DNA from: Nitratidesulfovibrio sp. SRB-5
GTDB taxonomy: Bacteria; Desulfobacterota; Desulfovibrionia; Desulfovibrionales; Desulfovibrionaceae
Direction: 5' to 3'
DNA: 64,000 bases
Assembly (NCBI RefSeq): GCF_019931275.1
Contig: NZ_JAIOTY010000001.1
Location: 930,001-994,000, forward strand
Part shown: one piece after another, positions 8,333 to 19,200 of the stretch
How positions within the stretch are numbered: the stretch's first letter is position 1
Layout: each line of letters begins with the position of its first letter
Program-made: the position numbers and the translations under genes
Notes under the pieces: model-generated
Databases searched by the model: none
What the model was told of the DNA's origin: nothing
Seen by the model: the letters and a program-made list of their open reading frames with translations, nothing else

Positions 8333-8839
8333 ATGGGTGACGGCACGCGCGAATTTCCGGTCGGGCTGCAACGGCAGGCGGAGGCTGGCGGCTACGGCCT
8401 GCTGGCTCCGGACGAGGCGTGGCGGCGCGTCCGGGCGGGGGCCTTGAGCATGGTGGACGTGCGTGACGCCGCGCAGTACGAGGTCGGTCACGTGCCCGGC
8501 GCGCTGTGCTTTCCCCTGCCGCCCACCTGGATGGCCCGCCTTCTGCGGCGCTGGTGGCTGCACAAGGTGCTGTGCGCCGCCCGGTGTCCTTCCGTGGCTT
8601 TCGTATGTGACGGGGCCACATCCACCCGCAGCGATTCCGCCGCCCGCGCCGCCGTGGTGCAGGGCTTTGCCGTGGCCTACCGCATCGCGGGCGGCATGGA
8701 TGCCTGGCACGCCGCCGGGCTTCCCGTGGAGTTCGGCCCCTGCGGGCCGTGCGCGCCATCGGTTGATGCGGTTGGCGACGTTTCCGGCAGGGGAGGGCAG
8801 GGTGCCCCGCCCCGCACGACCTGCTCCGGCGGCGGCTGA
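8333..8839 (+). CDS. Rhodanese-like domain protein
   Basis: Single rhodanese domain of about 168 residues, a cytoplasmic sulfur-transfer or phosphatase-like fold. Visible are VDVRDAAQYEVGHVPGAL (CH2A motif with the Asp and the His-Val-Pro-Gly-Ala turn), the active-site loop opening VCDGATSTRS with its Cys, and GGMDAWHAAGLPV at the C-terminal end. The loop after the catalytic Cys is longer than the usual six residues, so activity is uncertain. The ATG at 8333 follows AAGGGGAA; an upstream GTG at 8279 is the alternative. The tail after residue 145 is low-complexity. Confidence 0.8.
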   Translation: MGDGTREFPVGLQRQAEAGGYGLLAPDEAWRRVRAGALSMVDVRDAAQYEVGHVPGALCFPLPPTWMARLLRRWWLHKVLCAARCPSVAFVCDGATSTRSDSAARAAVVQGFAVAYRIAGGMDAWHAAGLPVEFGPCGPCAPSVDAVGDVSGRGGQGAPPRTTCSGGG

Positions 8840-8949
8840 CGGCTGGGCTGATGGCGGTGCGGCGCGCCTGCCTTGATGCACGGTCCCGGGTCTTTTGCCG
8901 ACGACGTTTTTACCGGTGGCATGGCCGCCGGTTTCATGCAGGGTCTTTC

Positions 8950-9528
8950 ATGTCACCACTCGGGAACGGTACCCCGCGCACCCCGCGCCCCCTGAAGCCG
9001 CGGGCATTGCTGGCCCTGCTGGCCGGGCATCCGTGGCGGCTGGCCTGCACCCGCTGCGCGTGGGCGCTGGCGGTGGCCGTGGTGGTGTACCAGTCGCTGA
9101 TACCCCAGCCGGACATGCTGCTGGACGTGCCGAACATCGACAAGGTGTGGCACGCGCTGGCCTATCTGGTGCTGGCGGTGCTGGCGGCGGGGTCGCTGTG
9201 GGACAACCCGCCTGCTCCCGTCCTGTCCCGTGCGGCGCGCCGGGCGGCGTGGTCCATGGCCCTGCTGGGCGTGGCCATGGAGTTCGCTCAGGCGTATGTG
9301 CCGGGACGTGTGGCCTCTGCGGCGGACATGGCCGCCAACACGGCGGGCACCTGGGTGGGCGTGCTGCTGGCCGGGGTGCTGGTACGGCATCTGGCCCGCG
9401 GGCATGGTGCGATTGCCGGTGGTGCCGCGTCCGGGCAGAAGGCGGATTCCACAGCCGCGACAGCGTCCACCGTTTCCCCGACCTCCACGGATGGCGGCGC
9501 GGCACGGATTTCGGGCAGGCAAGACTAA
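8950..9528 (+). CDS. VanZ-like family membrane protein
   Basis: Integral membrane protein of 192 residues with four predicted helices. The VanZ signature pairs are present: DKVWHALAYLVLAVL in the second helix, and GVAMEFAQAYVPGRVASAADMAANTAG spanning the third helix and the following loop. The last 45 residues are a Ser/Thr/Ala-rich cytoplasmic tail. VanZ-like proteins are linked to glycopeptide or envelope stress only in some species; the function here is unknown. It lies on the same strand as the rhodanese gene, 110 bp downstream. Confidence 0.85.
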   Translation: MSPLGNGTPRTPRPLKPRALLALLAGHPWRLACTRCAWALAVAVVVYQSLIPQPDMLLDVPNIDKVWHALAYLVLAVLAAGSLWDNPPAPVLSRAARRAAWSMALLGVAMEFAQAYVPGRVASAADMAANTAGTWVGVLLAGVLVRHLARGHGAIAGGAASGQKADSTAATASTVSPTSTDGGAARISGRQD

Positions 9529-9534
9529 GTCGAT

Positions 9535-9604
9535 CCGGCGGGATGGGCTTCGGGCCGTCCGGTGGGATGGGCCTCGGGGCGTCCGGCGGGCTGCTCCTTC
9601 GGGC
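9535..9604. repeat. 24-bp tandem repeat, about 2.9 copies
   Basis: Non-coding tandem array directly after the VanZ-like gene. The unit begins ccggcgggatgggc. Copy 1 (9535-9558) and copy 2 (9559-9582) differ at three positions; copy 3 is degenerate. No function is evident. Confidence 0.75.
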
Positions 9605-9733
9605 AGCCTTTCGAAAACCCGCCCCGCAACGCAAACCGACGGACGGGTTGCCCCGACCGCCGGTGATGCGAACTGCGCCAGTCGTTCGAAGTGCGCCAGG
9701 CCGCGCCTAACGCCGCCAGTGGCGCGACGTGTC

Positions 9734-9955
9734 CTACAGGTAGTGCGGCGGCGGTCCGGTGTCTTCGCCGCCGTCGTCTTCCATGGCTCTTGTCAGCAGG
9801 CGCAGACGTTCGCGCGTGGCCTCCAGCAGCCGTTCCGCCTCGTCCAGTTGGGCCTGCTGGCGCACCAGCGCGTCGTTCAGTTCGCGCAGGGCCTGTTCCT
9901 GAAAATAGACGGTTTCTTCCAGCCGGGTCAGGCGGTCTTCCAGTTCCTTGGTCAT
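9734..9955 (-). CDS. slyX: SlyX-family coiled-coil protein
   Basis: Protein of 73 residues with the family's N-terminal heptads (LEDRLTRLEETVYFQEQALRELN) and a short PPPHYL C-terminus, both diagnostic of SlyX. It is predicted to be almost entirely a coiled coil. The biochemical role of SlyX is unknown. It stands alone between the VanZ-like gene and the convergent-side EVE gene. Confidence 0.9.
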   Translation of the reverse strand: MTKELEDRLTRLEETVYFQEQALRELNDALVRQQAQLDEAERLLEATRERLRLLTRAMEDDGGEDTGPPPHYL

Positions 9956-10065
9956 GGCGTGTATCCGTGATGTGGCGTTGGATGGTCCATGCCCGGCGCG
10001 CAGCCGTTTCCGGCCATGCGGCTGCCGGGCAGGGGGGGGCTAGGCCGGGGCGTCAGGCAGGGGCA

Positions 10066-10533
10066 TCAGGCCGGGGCATCGGCCAGGCGCAGCACCGTCG
10101 CGTATTCCTGCGGGCTTACCGGCTGTACCGAAAGGCGGCTGCCCTTGCGCAAGAGTTCCATGTCCGCCAGTTCCGGCAGGGTGCGCAGCAGGGCCAGCGG
10201 CACCGGCCGGGCAAAGGTGCGCACCAGCCGCACGTCCACCATGAACCAGCGCGGCTTGTCCGGCGTGGATGCCGGGTCGAAGTGGCGATCCTCCGGGTCC
10301 CACGCGGTGTGGTCGGGGTAGGCCTCGCGCACGATTTCAACCACCCCCGCCACCGAAGGGTTGGTGACGCTGTGGTAGAACAGCCCAAGGTCGCCCAGGC
10401 GCATCTCGCGCATGAAGTTGCGGGCCTGGTAGTTGCGCACGCCGTCCCAACTGCTGGTGGCGCCGGGCAGGGCGGCCAGATGGGCGATGGAGAAGCAGCC
10501 GGGCTCGGTCTTGAACAGCCAGTGGCGGGGCAT
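10066..10533 (-). CDS. EVE domain-containing protein
   Basis: Single EVE (PUA-like) domain of 155 residues, which binds modified bases in DNA or RNA. Conserved landmarks are the N-terminal HWLFKTEP, WDGVRNYQARNFM around residue 30, GDLGLFYHS around residue 47, and the later VVEIVREAYPD and WFMVDV strands. The ATG at 10533 is preceded by GGAGG. The domain is free-standing, as in the thymocyte nuclear protein 1 group. It could recognise methylated or otherwise modified cytosines; no restriction or methylase gene is adjacent. Confidence 0.9.
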   Translation of the reverse strand: MPRHWLFKTEPGCFSIAHLAALPGATSSWDGVRNYQARNFMREMRLGDLGLFYHSVTNPSVAGVVEIVREAYPDHTAWDPEDRHFDPASTPDKPRWFMVDVRLVRTFARPVPLALLRTLPELADMELLRKGSRLSVQPVSPQEYATVLRLADAPA

Positions 10534-10709
10534 GGAGCCTCCTTGCGGGGTTGCGTGGTCCATGCGCCGGACGATACCCGCGCCGCCCGCCGCCGTAAAG
10601 CCCGCGCCGCGCAGCGCGCGAGGGATGGGCGTTGCCGCGCGGCGTACTTGGCGGTGGCTGCGTTTTGGCGTAGGGGGGTGTCTAGGGCGGGAATTCCGCC
10701 GGAGGTGCC

Positions 10710-13517
10710 ATGAAGGAGCGCAGGCCACCCCACCGCAAGGTGCTTCCCTTCCGCCGCATCCGCCGTGGTGCCGGAACCGGCGGCGATGCGCCGTACGGTG
10801 CGCCGCGCCCGTCCGGCCAGCCTGGCCCGGGCTCGTCCGCGTTGTCCGGCGGCTTCGTGGCGCCGGGTGAAACCGCCAATCCTGCCAATGCTGCCAATCC
10901 TGCCGATGCCGCCGGTTTTGCCGATGCCGCCGGTTTTGCCGAAGCTGCCGGTCCTGCCGAAGCTGCCGAAGCTGGCAGGCTTGGCCGTCTTGGCAATTCG
11001 GGCAGTCCAGCCGATCCTGTCGCCCCTTCCGTCCCCGATCTCCCCAATGATGCAAGCAGGCCGGGCGGTTCCCGCGCCACGCGCGGCGGCAGCCCGCCGG
11101 AACTGGTGGTGGTGCCCGGTCGAAGGGACCGCAGCCGCACCCCCCGGTCACTGGGCGCCGTGGCCCCATCCGGTCCGCCCTTCCAGTGCATGGATGACCT
11201 TGCGGATCTGGGAGGCCTTTCGGGGTTCGCGACCCCGCTGGACCCCGCCGGGCCCGCGGGCATGTCGCGCCGCTCCGGCAGGCAGCCCACGCTGCGCCGC
11301 CTGCCCCTGCTCAAGCGCATCCTGCGCCGCTTCGCCGACGCCGCCGCCCGGCGCATCGGCACGTTGTGCGGCGTGGGGTGCGTGGTCACCCCGGACGAGA
11401 CGCAGCTGTGCGACATGGCCGGATGCGCCGGGCTGCTGACGCGGCCCGCCATGCACCGCTTCGGCGTGGTGCCGCTGGAGGGCATGGCCGCGCTGCTGTT
11501 CGACCATTCCCTGCGCGATGCGCTTGTGTGGCTGGGGCTGGGCGTGGACCCGCGTGCGGTCGTCAACTCTCCGGGGGGTGCTCCGGGGGGATGTCCGCCG
11601 CATGCATCGGCGGGCGGCCCGACCGGTGGCTCGCCGCAGGCTTCGATGAGCCACCGGTCCGGCGGCGTCCCCGTATCTTCGCTGCCGGGTGCGTGCAGCC
11701 GCAACGGCTGGCTGCCCGGCCATGCGGAGTCCGCGCTGTGCGTGCACCTTGGCCGCCAGTTGCAGTTGGACCTGGAATGGGCCTTCCTTCCCTATTTCGA
11801 AATCGAGACCTCCGGCTGCGATGCGCCCCCCGGCGAACCGGGCGGGCAGCCCGCCCATGCCCGCGAGGCCCTGCGCCCCGACTGGACGGCCCTTGGCGAG
11901 CCGCTGGTGGCCACGCCGTTCACGGTGGCGCTGCACTGGCTGTCGCCCGCTGCCGCGCCGCAGCCGGAAAGGCCCGCAGGCCCTTCCCTTCCCCGTGAAC
12001 TGGCCCCCACCGGAACCCCGGCGACCCTGGCGCCTTCCGCGACATCCTTCCCCAGCCAGCCCCCCGCTCCGTGGCTGGGTTGCGTGATGCTGGTGCTGCC
12101 CCTGTCCATGTTGCTGCCGCTGGCCGATCTGCTGTCCGACGATACGGCGCTGCTGGCCCCGGAGCAGACCGAATCCGCAGAATCGGTCCACGACCGCCTG
12201 CAGGTGCTGCCCGACGCGGAACTTGCCGCACGGCTGGCCGAGGGCCACCCGCAGGCGGCGGCGGTGGTGGCGGCCCGGCTGGCCCCGCAGCGACGCGATG
12301 CGGTGCTGGCGCTGCTGGGTCCGGAACAGGGCACCGAGGTGCGGCGGCGCATGGCCCGGCGGCGGCTGTTCCGGCAGGTGCTGTCGCCGGAACAGCGCTT
12401 CGTGGTGCGCACCCTGGCCCTTGGCGAGGTGCACGCCGCGCAGGCGCTGGCGGCCATGCGGCCCGAGGCGGCGGCCCGTTTCGTGCGGGTCATGCGCGGT
12501 CTGGGGCGCGGGCTGGGTTCGCTGTACGCGGAACAGGTGGAGGCCGTGCTGCGCGAAGACGGCGCGGGCGTGGCGGGCGCGGAGGATCTGGTGCTGGAAG
12601 GCGAGGCCCAGGTGCGCCGCCTGTTGATGCGGGCCCTGGGGCCGGACGACATGCGCACGGTGCGGGCCTGCCTGGAGGCGGAGGCGCGCCGTGCTCCGGT
12701 TGTGGCACCGGCATCGTCACGTGCGCCGGGCGCCGGTCCGGATGGCGTGCTCCGTGGGGACGACGGCGAAGGTGCGGCTGCCGCACGCGGAGATTTTGCG
12801 GCGGGCGATTTCGGTGACGGGGATGGGGGGAGCGATGCCGAACCGTTTGCCCCGTTGCTGGGGGTGCCCGCCGTGACTCTGGCCCGCCTGCTGACGGCGG
12901 AGGGGCTGGGCGTGACCGTGGCCGTGCTGCGCCACCTGGCCGCGCGCGACGCACGGCGGGCGGCGGCGGTGCTGGGCGCGCTGCCCACGGCCTGGGCCGG
13001 TCCGGTGGCGGTGGGCCTTTCGCCCGAGGTGGCGGAAAACGGCGGCTGGATGCCGGAAGCGGCGGGGGCTGAATTCCCGACCGGGCCCGACCGGCCAGAC
13101 AGGCCAGACAGGCCAGACAGGCCAGACAGGCCAGGCAGGCAGGCCACGCAGGACAGGGGGGACGGGCATGGGGCGCGTGCCGTGCGGTCCGGTTCGCTGG
13201 AGGCGCTGCTGGTGGCGGAAAACGCCCTGTGTCGCGCCCTGCCGGAGGAGCACGCCTGCCGGGTGCTGGCCCTGCCCGTGAGCCGGGAAGAGAGCGGGCG
13301 CAACGCTCCGCCCGCCACGGCGTTGGCCGCCCTGTTGCGCCATGGCGGCGATGCGGTGCGCGAGGCCGCGTTGCAGGCCCTGCGCCGTCACCGCCCGGGC
13401 GGCGGAAAGCACGGCGCCCGCATTCGCGAGGGCATCCGGCCCGACGGCGCGGAACGTCCCGCATCACCCCCGCCGGAAGGCGACCTTCCGTTCCCTTCCG
13501 ATGATGACGTAAGCTGA
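10710..13517 (+). CDS. FliM/FliG-like protein (flagellar switch-related, divergent)
   Basis: A 935-residue protein I can only partly assign. Residues 1-200 are low complexity, including a Pro-Ala-Asn/Asp repeat at about 54-93. Residues 245-480 resemble a diverged FliM middle domain: HRFGVVPLEGMAALLFD, then a strand around CVHLGRQLQLDLEWAF, then CVMLVLPLSMLLPLADLL matching the family's conserved strand-Pro-helix. From about 488 the sequence becomes FliG-type helical repeats (ARLAEGHPQAAAVVAARLAP, near the EHPQ motif of FliG), with another at about 713-775. A DRPDRP stretch at 792-812 comes from a 10-bp DNA repeat. No SpoA/FliN domain is seen. The start has GGAGG upstream. No flagellar neighbours are present. 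Confidence 0.55.
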   Translation: MKERRPPHRKVLPFRRIRRGAGTGGDAPYGAPRPSGQPGPGSSALSGGFVAPGETANPANAANPADAAGFADAAGFAEAAGPAEAAEAGRLGRLGNSGSPADPVAPSVPDLPNDASRPGGSRATRGGSPPELVVVPGRRDRSRTPRSLGAVAPSGPPFQCMDDLADLGGLSGFATPLDPAGPAGMSRRSGRQPTLRRLPLLKRILRRFADAAARRIGTLCGVGCVVTPDETQLCDMAGCAGLLTRPAMHRFGVVPLEGMAALLFDHSLRDALVWLGLGVDPRAVVNSPGGAPGGCPPHASAGGPTGGSPQASMSHRSGGVPVSSLPGACSRNGWLPGHAESALCVHLGRQLQLDLEWAFLPYFEIETSGCDAPPGEPGGQPAHAREALRPDWTALGEPLVATPFTVALHWLSPAAAPQPERPAGPSLPRELAPTGTPATLAPSATSFPSQPPAPWLGCVMLVLPLSMLLPLADLLSDDTALLAPEQTESAESVHDRLQVLPDAELAARLAEGHPQAAAVVAARLAPQRRDAVLALLGPEQGTEVRRRMARRRLFRQVLSPEQRFVVRTLALGEVHAAQALAAMRPEAAARFVRVMRGLGRGLGSLYAEQVEAVLREDGAGVAGAEDLVLEGEAQVRRLLMRALGPDDMRTVRACLEAEARRAPVVAPASSRAPGAGPDGVLRGDDGEGAAAARGDFAAGDFGDGDGGSDAEPFAPLLGVPAVTLARLLTAEGLGVTVAVLRHLAARDARRAAAVLGALPTAWAGPVAVGLSPEVAENGGWMPEAAGAEFPTGPDRPDRPDRPDRPDRPGRQATQDRGDGHGARAVRSGSLEALLVAENALCRALPEEHACRVLALPVSREESGRNAPPATALAALLRHGGDAVREAALQALRRHRPGGGKHGARIREGIRPDGAERPASPPPEGDLPFPSDDDVS
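13095..13137. repeat. 10-bp coding tandem repeat (ggccagacag)
   Basis: Four consecutive near-perfect copies of ggccagacag inside the FliM/FliG-like gene. The frame stays open because the unit plus drift encodes alternating Asp-Arg-Pro; a copy-number change not divisible by three would shift the frame. Confidence 0.85.
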
Positions 13518-13619
13518 CGCCCTGCCCATGCGGGGCGGCCCGGCGGTCACGGGGCAGCCTGCCGCACCCGGCCTGATGTTCGCATTGTGGTGCCGGACGT
13601 CCCGTCAGGCAGGGCGCCG

Positions 13620-15953
13620 TCAGCGGCTTCTGCCGCCCCCGCCCTTGCCCCCGCGCCTGTCATTATGCGAGCCGGGGCGCGAGCCGGGACGGGAATCGGG
13701 GCGCTTGTCGTTGCGCGTCTCATTCCGGTTGGCATTGCGATCGCCATTGCCCGGTCCGCCAGGCGTGCCACCCGGCCTGCCGTCAGGTCTGCCGCCCGAT
13801 CTTTCTCCGTGGCCGCGCCGATCCCGGTCTGCTTCACTTCCCCGTTCCTGCCGGTCCCCCCGTCCCTGATGACTCCGATGATCCTGCCCGCCAGACCTCT
13901 CGTTGGGCCTGCTCCCGGATTTTCCGCCCGGCCTGTTCCCCGGTGCGCCCGGCGCACGCCCACCCGCAGCGGGCGGCAGGCCGAAATCGGGAATCAGGAT
14001 GCGGTGCTGGCGCAGCCGCGTGGCGTCGGTGCGGGCCACGGGCACGGGGTTGCCCTCAGGGTCGATGCCCGCGAAGAACATGGCCGTGGCCACGGTGCCG
14101 GGGGTGGGAATGAAGCACTGCACCTGCCGGGGCGACCAGCCGCGCGCCGCCAGCCAGCGGGACAGGGTGCGCATGTCGTCGTCGGTGCAGCCGGGAAAGG
14201 CGCTGAGCAGGTAGGGCACCACGTACTGTTCCTTGCCCGCCGCCGTGGAATGGTCGGCGAAGGCGGCCAGGAACCGCTCGAACACGGCCAGGCCGGGCTT
14301 GCGCATCAGGTCCAGCACGCCGTCGCAGATGTGTTCCGGGGCCACCTTCAACTGGCCGCCGGTGAATTCCATGGTGTAGGCGCGCAGGGCGTCCGCATCG
14401 CGCAGGGCAAGGTCGAAGCGCACCCCGCTGGCCACGCGCACGTGGCGCACGCCGGGGGTGGCGCGCACCGCGCGCAGCAGTTCCACTGCCTCGGACTGGT
14501 CCACGGCGAATCCGGGGCACACGCGCGGGTGCATGCAGCTTGCGCGGCGGCAGCGGGCCGGGTCCAGGGTGCAGCGGGCCTGCCACATGTTGGCGCTGGG
14601 GCCGCCCACGTCGCTGACCGAACCGTTGAAGCGCTCCATGTCGTTCAGGCGGCGCGCCTCGTCCAGCACGGAATCGCGGCTGCGCGAGGCGATGCGACGC
14701 CCCTGGTGCAGGGCCAGCGAACAGAACGAGCAGCCGCCCCCGCACCCCCGGTGGGTGGTGATGCTGGTGCGGATCATTTCCTCTGCGGGGACAGGTTCGC
14801 GGTGCGAGGGGTGCGCCCGCCGGGCAAAGGGCAGGGCGTACAGCGCGTCCATCTCGTCCGGCGACAGGGGCGGCGCGGGCGGGGCCAGCAGCACGGCGCG
14901 CGCCGTGGGGGTGTCGTCCACGGGCTGGATGGCCCGTGCATCGCCCCGGTGCACGTGGCGCTCCAGCAGCAGGGTGGCGCGCATGAGCAGGCGGGGGTCC
15001 GCCATGATGGCCGCGTGCGAGGGCAGGCGCATCAGTGAAATGGGGGGAATGGCGGGGATGGCGCGGGGGGCGGTGTGCCCCTCGTCCTGACCGTCATTGC
15101 TCAGGTCGTCGGTGTCCGGGGTGTCGCCCGCCCCCCGTGCGGCATCGTCCGCCGGGGCCGCATCCCATTCGGTCACCCGCCCCATGCGGGCCGTGCCGGG
15201 GATGCCATCGAAAATTTCCGCAAGGGGCGGCAGCAGGGCGGCGTCGTAGGCGTCCGCTCCCACGGTCTCCACGGCGGCGTCCAGCGCGCAGGTCGCGTCC
15301 AGCAGGGCGCGTTCGCCCATGCCCCACACCAGCAGGTCGGCCTTGGCATCCATGAGGATGGGCCGCCGCAGGGCGTCGGTCCAGAAATCGTAGTGGCTGA
15401 TGCGCCGCAGCGAGGCTTCTATGCCGCCCAGCACCACGGGCAGGCCGGGAAAGGCCTGGCGCGCCAGGTTGGCGTAGACGATGGCCGCCCGGTTGGGGCG
15501 CGCCCCGGCGTGGCCACCGGGGGTAAAGGCATCGTCGTGGCGCTTTTTCCTGAAGGCGGTGTAGTGGGCCAGCATGGAATCGAGCGAACCCGCGGAAATG
15601 CCGGTGAACAGGCGGGGGCGGCCCATGCGGGCCACATCGTCCGGAATGTCCCAGCGGGGCTGGGCGACGATGCCGGTGCGAAAGCCGTGCGCCACCAGCC
15701 AGCGGCCCAGCAGGGCCATGGCGAAGGTGGGGTGGTCCACGTAGGCGTCGCCGGAGACGAGCAGCACGTCCAGCCTGTCCCAGCCAAGGTCGCGCATCTC
15801 TCGCGCGGTGGTGGGCAGAAAGGCGGGCTGGGGCAGGGGCGTGCGCCCGCGTTGCGGGATGTACGCCCGGGGGCATGCCCCGGATGGGGCCGCGTGGCGC
15901 GGCAGGGTGCCGCCGGGCTTGGCGCGGCGGTGGTCGTGGCTGGAATGTCGCAT
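13620..15953 (-). CDS. YgiQ-family radical SAM protein
   Basis: Radical SAM protein of about 777 residues. The N-terminal UPF0313 domain has [31 protein letters not shown] in the expected place. The radical SAM cysteine motif is [12 protein letters not shown] (CX3CX2C). [13 protein letters not shown] and GQLKVAPEH follow, typical of this family. The last 110 residues are an Arg/Gly/Asn/Asp-rich disordered tail, also seen in other family members and possibly RNA-binding. The ATG at 15953 lacks a clear ribosome site, so the start is uncertain; the frame extends open to 16316. The reaction catalysed by YgiQ is not known. Confidence 0.88.
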   Translation of the reverse strand: MRHSSHDHRRAKPGGTLPRHAAPSGACPRAYIPQRGRTPLPQPAFLPTTAREMRDLGWDRLDVLLVSGDAYVDHPTFAMALLGRWLVAHGFRTGIVAQPRWDIPDDVARMGRPRLFTGISAGSLDSMLAHYTAFRKKRHDDAFTPGGHAGARPNRAAIVYANLARQAFPGLPVVLGGIEASLRRISHYDFWTDALRRPILMDAKADLLVWGMGERALLDATCALDAAVETVGADAYDAALLPPLAEIFDGIPGTARMGRVTEWDAAPADDAARGAGDTPDTDDLSNDGQDEGHTAPRAIPAIPPISLMRLPSHAAIMADPRLLMRATLLLERHVHRGDARAIQPVDDTPTARAVLLAPPAPPLSPDEMDALYALPFARRAHPSHREPVPAEEMIRTSITTHRGCGGGCSFCSLALHQGRRIASRSRDSVLDEARRLNDMERFNGSVSDVGGPSANMWQARCTLDPARCRRASCMHPRVCPGFAVDQSEAVELLRAVRATPGVRHVRVASGVRFDLALRDADALRAYTMEFTGGQLKVAPEHICDGVLDLMRKPGLAVFERFLAAFADHSTAAGKEQYVVPYLLSAFPGCTDDDMRTLSRWLAARGWSPRQVQCFIPTPGTVATAMFFAGIDPEGNPVPVARTDATRLRQHRILIPDFGLPPAAGGRAPGAPGNRPGGKSGSRPNERSGGQDHRSHQGRGDRQERGSEADRDRRGHGERSGGRPDGRPGGTPGGPGNGDRNANRNETRNDKRPDSRPGSRPGSHNDRRGGKGGGGRSR

Positions 15954-16080
15954 GCGCGGATTATAGTGGCGGGCAGGGGGGCAGGCAAGGACAAGGGTTC
16001 GATTACCGGCAGCGGGATGGCCGTGGCGTATGTTTTGTGCAGGCGACGCGTGGCGGATGGTTCGGACTGCCAGTCTGATT

Positions 16081-16110
16081 CGGATGGGGCCGGATGGGGC
16101 CGGATGGGGC
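16081..16110. repeat. 10-bp tandem repeat, three perfect copies
   Basis: cggatggggc occurs three times without change, between the divergent YgiQ and sensor-kinase genes. It could affect promoter spacing; nothing else supports a function. Confidence 0.8.
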
Positions 16111-16219
16111 AGAACGAGGCGGGATGGAAGCCGGTCGACCTTGGAGCGGTTGCCTTCGCCCCCGGTTTCGCGCAGTATGCCCAATGCCCCCGATACGGGG
16201 GGAACCCCGCGAGGATGCC

Positions 16220-19200
16220 ATGCGCAAGGATGATGCCGACGGGGCCGTTCAGCCCTGCCCCAATTCCCCGGATCATGCTCCGGAACATGCACCGGATTGT
16301 GCACCGGGGCATGCATCGGACCGCACCTCCGTCACGTGGTGCGGCCAGGCGGTGCCATGCGCCTCCACCGGCAAGCCTGCCGGAGTGCCCGGCAGCGTGC
16401 CGGGCAACGTGTCTGGCAGCGTGCCGGGCGCGGCGCCCCTGCCTGACGCCGGGCAGGACCGCCTGCGCCAGTTGGAGGAGGAGAACCGCCGCCTGCGCAA
16501 GGCCCTGGGGCTTCGCCCCGATGATCCCGTGCCGTGCGGCGCGCCCGACCACCCCGGCATCTCCGGCCCGTCTGGCATCTCTGGCCCGTCCGGCCCGGCT
16601 GGCCCGTCTGGCCTGTCTGGCTTCAACTTTTTTCCCGCTTCCACCCCGCCCGCCGATGGCGGTACCCGTTTCCCACCTCTGGCGCCTGGCATTTGGACAG
16701 GCAACCCCCTTGCCCCGCGCAACGTGGCCGAGCCTTTTGTGGAAATGGCCGCCCCGGCTGCGGATGGCCTGGTCTGCGCCTACGTGTCCGACATCGACAC
16801 CCACGAGGTCCTGCACGTCAACGCCGCCCTGCGCCGCCTTGTGGGCGACTGCGAGGGCCGCCGCTGCCACGAGGCGTTGCAGGGCCGCGATGCCCCCTGT
16901 CCCTTCTGCAACAATGGCCGCCTGCGCGACGAGCCGGAAAAGGCCCACGTCTGGGAATTCCGCAACCCGGCCCTGAACCGCTGGTTCCGCTGCATCGACA
17001 GGCTGGTGCCGCTGGGCAACGGGCGTTTGGCCCGGTACGAGCTGGCGGTGGACATCACCGACATGAAGGAGACGGAAGAGGCCATGCGCCGCTTCCGCGC
17101 CGCGCTGGACGCCACCGCCGAGGCCATCTTTCTCATCGATCCGGTGACCGGGCTGCACGTGGACGTCAACCGGGGGGCCTGCGCCCTGCTGGGGCTTGCG
17201 CGCCAGCAACTGCTGTCCATGGGCCCCTGCGACATCAACCCCACCCTTACCCGCGACCGCTGCCTGGAAATCTCGCGCACCGTGCTCAACGGCACGCCGC
17301 TGCTGAACCAGGAAACGCGCTATTGCCGGGGCGACGGCACCCTGGTGCCCGTGGAGCTCAGCACCAGCGCCTGGCATTCCGCGCGGGGCGACCTTATCGT
17401 TGCGGTGGCGCGCGACATTTCGGAACGGGTGCGCGCCCGCAACGAAATGCAGTTGCGCCTGCTGTACGACCGGGTGCTGTCCACCTGCGCGCGCGATCTG
17501 CTGGCGCGCCCCTGCGCCGACGACACGCTGCTCGTGGTGCTGGAAAGCCTGCGCGAGGCCGCCGGGGCCTGCCGGGTGTACATTTTCGAGAACCACGACG
17601 ACGCGCAAGGCAACCCGTGCTGTTCGCAGCGCTACGAGCGGTGCGCGCCGGGCGTGCCGCCCCAGATCGACAACCAGTTGTTGCGCAACGTGCCGTACGC
17701 CACCGTCATTCCCCGCTGGGGGCAGGAACTGGAGGCGGGCCGGGTGATCCGGGGGCCGGTGGCCACCTTCCCCGAGTCGGAGCGGGTGGTGCTGGAAGCG
17801 CAGGGCATCCGTTCGCTGCTGGTGCTGCCCATCGTGGCGCAGGGGCGGTGGTACGGGTTCATCGGCTTTGACGACACCCGCAGGCCCAGGGTGTGGGAAT
17901 CGGTGGACCACAAGTTCTTGCAGACGGCGGGCGAGATCATCGGTGCCGCGCTGGAGCGCCGCCGGACGGAACAGACCCTGGCCGAATCGGCGCGCGGGCT
18001 GGAGGAAGCCAGCCGGGCCAAAAGCGAATTTCTGGCCAACATGAGCCACGAAATACGCACCCCGCTCAACGCCATCATCGGCCTGACCGAACTTTCATTG
18101 CAAGAGCGCCTGCCCGGCGACGTGGCCGAAAACCTGCGCGCGGCGCTGGTTTCGGCAGAGGCGCTGCTGGGCATCGTCAACGATCTGCTGGACCTTTCGC
18201 GGGTGGAGGCGGGCAAGCTGCGCCTGGAGTGCATCGACTTTGCCCCGGCGCGGCTGGTGCGCGGGGTGATGCGCGTCATGGGACATACGGCGGAACGCAA
18301 GGGCCTGACCCTGACCCTGCACATCGACCGCGACGTGCCCCGCCATCTGCGCGGCGACCCCGGCAGGCTGCGCCAGGTGCTGGTGAACTTCATCAGCAAC
18401 GCCATCAAGTTCACCGACGAGGGTGGGGTGCATGTGGCGGTCTGCCGGGCGGACGGGGCCGATGCCGCCAGCGCGCCGGACGCGTCCGGCATGGGCGGCG
18501 GCGCCACCTGCGCCGAGCCCCTTGCCCCCGGCACGGTGCTGGCTGATGCGTCATCCGGGCTGCACACGGACGGCGACACGCAGTGGCTGTGCTTTTCCGT
18601 GCGCGATACGGGCATCGGCATTCCGGACGACAAGCACGAGCTGATCTTCGAGAATTTCCGGCAGGCCGACGCCTCAACGGCGCGACGCTACGGCGGTTCC
18701 GGCCTTGGTCTTGCCATCTGCCGCAAGTTCACGGACATGATGGGGGGACGCATCGTGCTGGACAGCACGCCGGGGCAGGGCAGCACCTTTCGCGTGCTGT
18801 TGCCATTCGGCACGTGCACGGCGGATGCTCCCTTCGTGGCGTCGAACGTGCGGCCTGATGCGGATGCCCACGGGGTGTTCCAGGTGAAGGAGCGCACCCG
18901 GGGTGGCGAGTGGCAGGGCGGCGCATCGGCAACGGCCCGCGTTGCCCCGGCAAGGTCGCCCCTGTCGGACACTCCGTCCGGGGCACCCGCATCGCCCGGA
19001 TTGTCGGAACTTCCCGTGCTGTCCAGTCCGTCTTCCCGCCTGCCAGCCCGCCCGCCTGTGGGGTCGGCATTCCGCCAGACGGCCCGCGACCCGTTGCGGG
19101 TGCTGCTGGTGGAATCGGACGATGTGAACCGCCATGCGGTCAGCCGTGCCCTGTCGCGCGGCGGGCACCATCCCGTGACGGCTGCCGCCGGGCGACAGGC

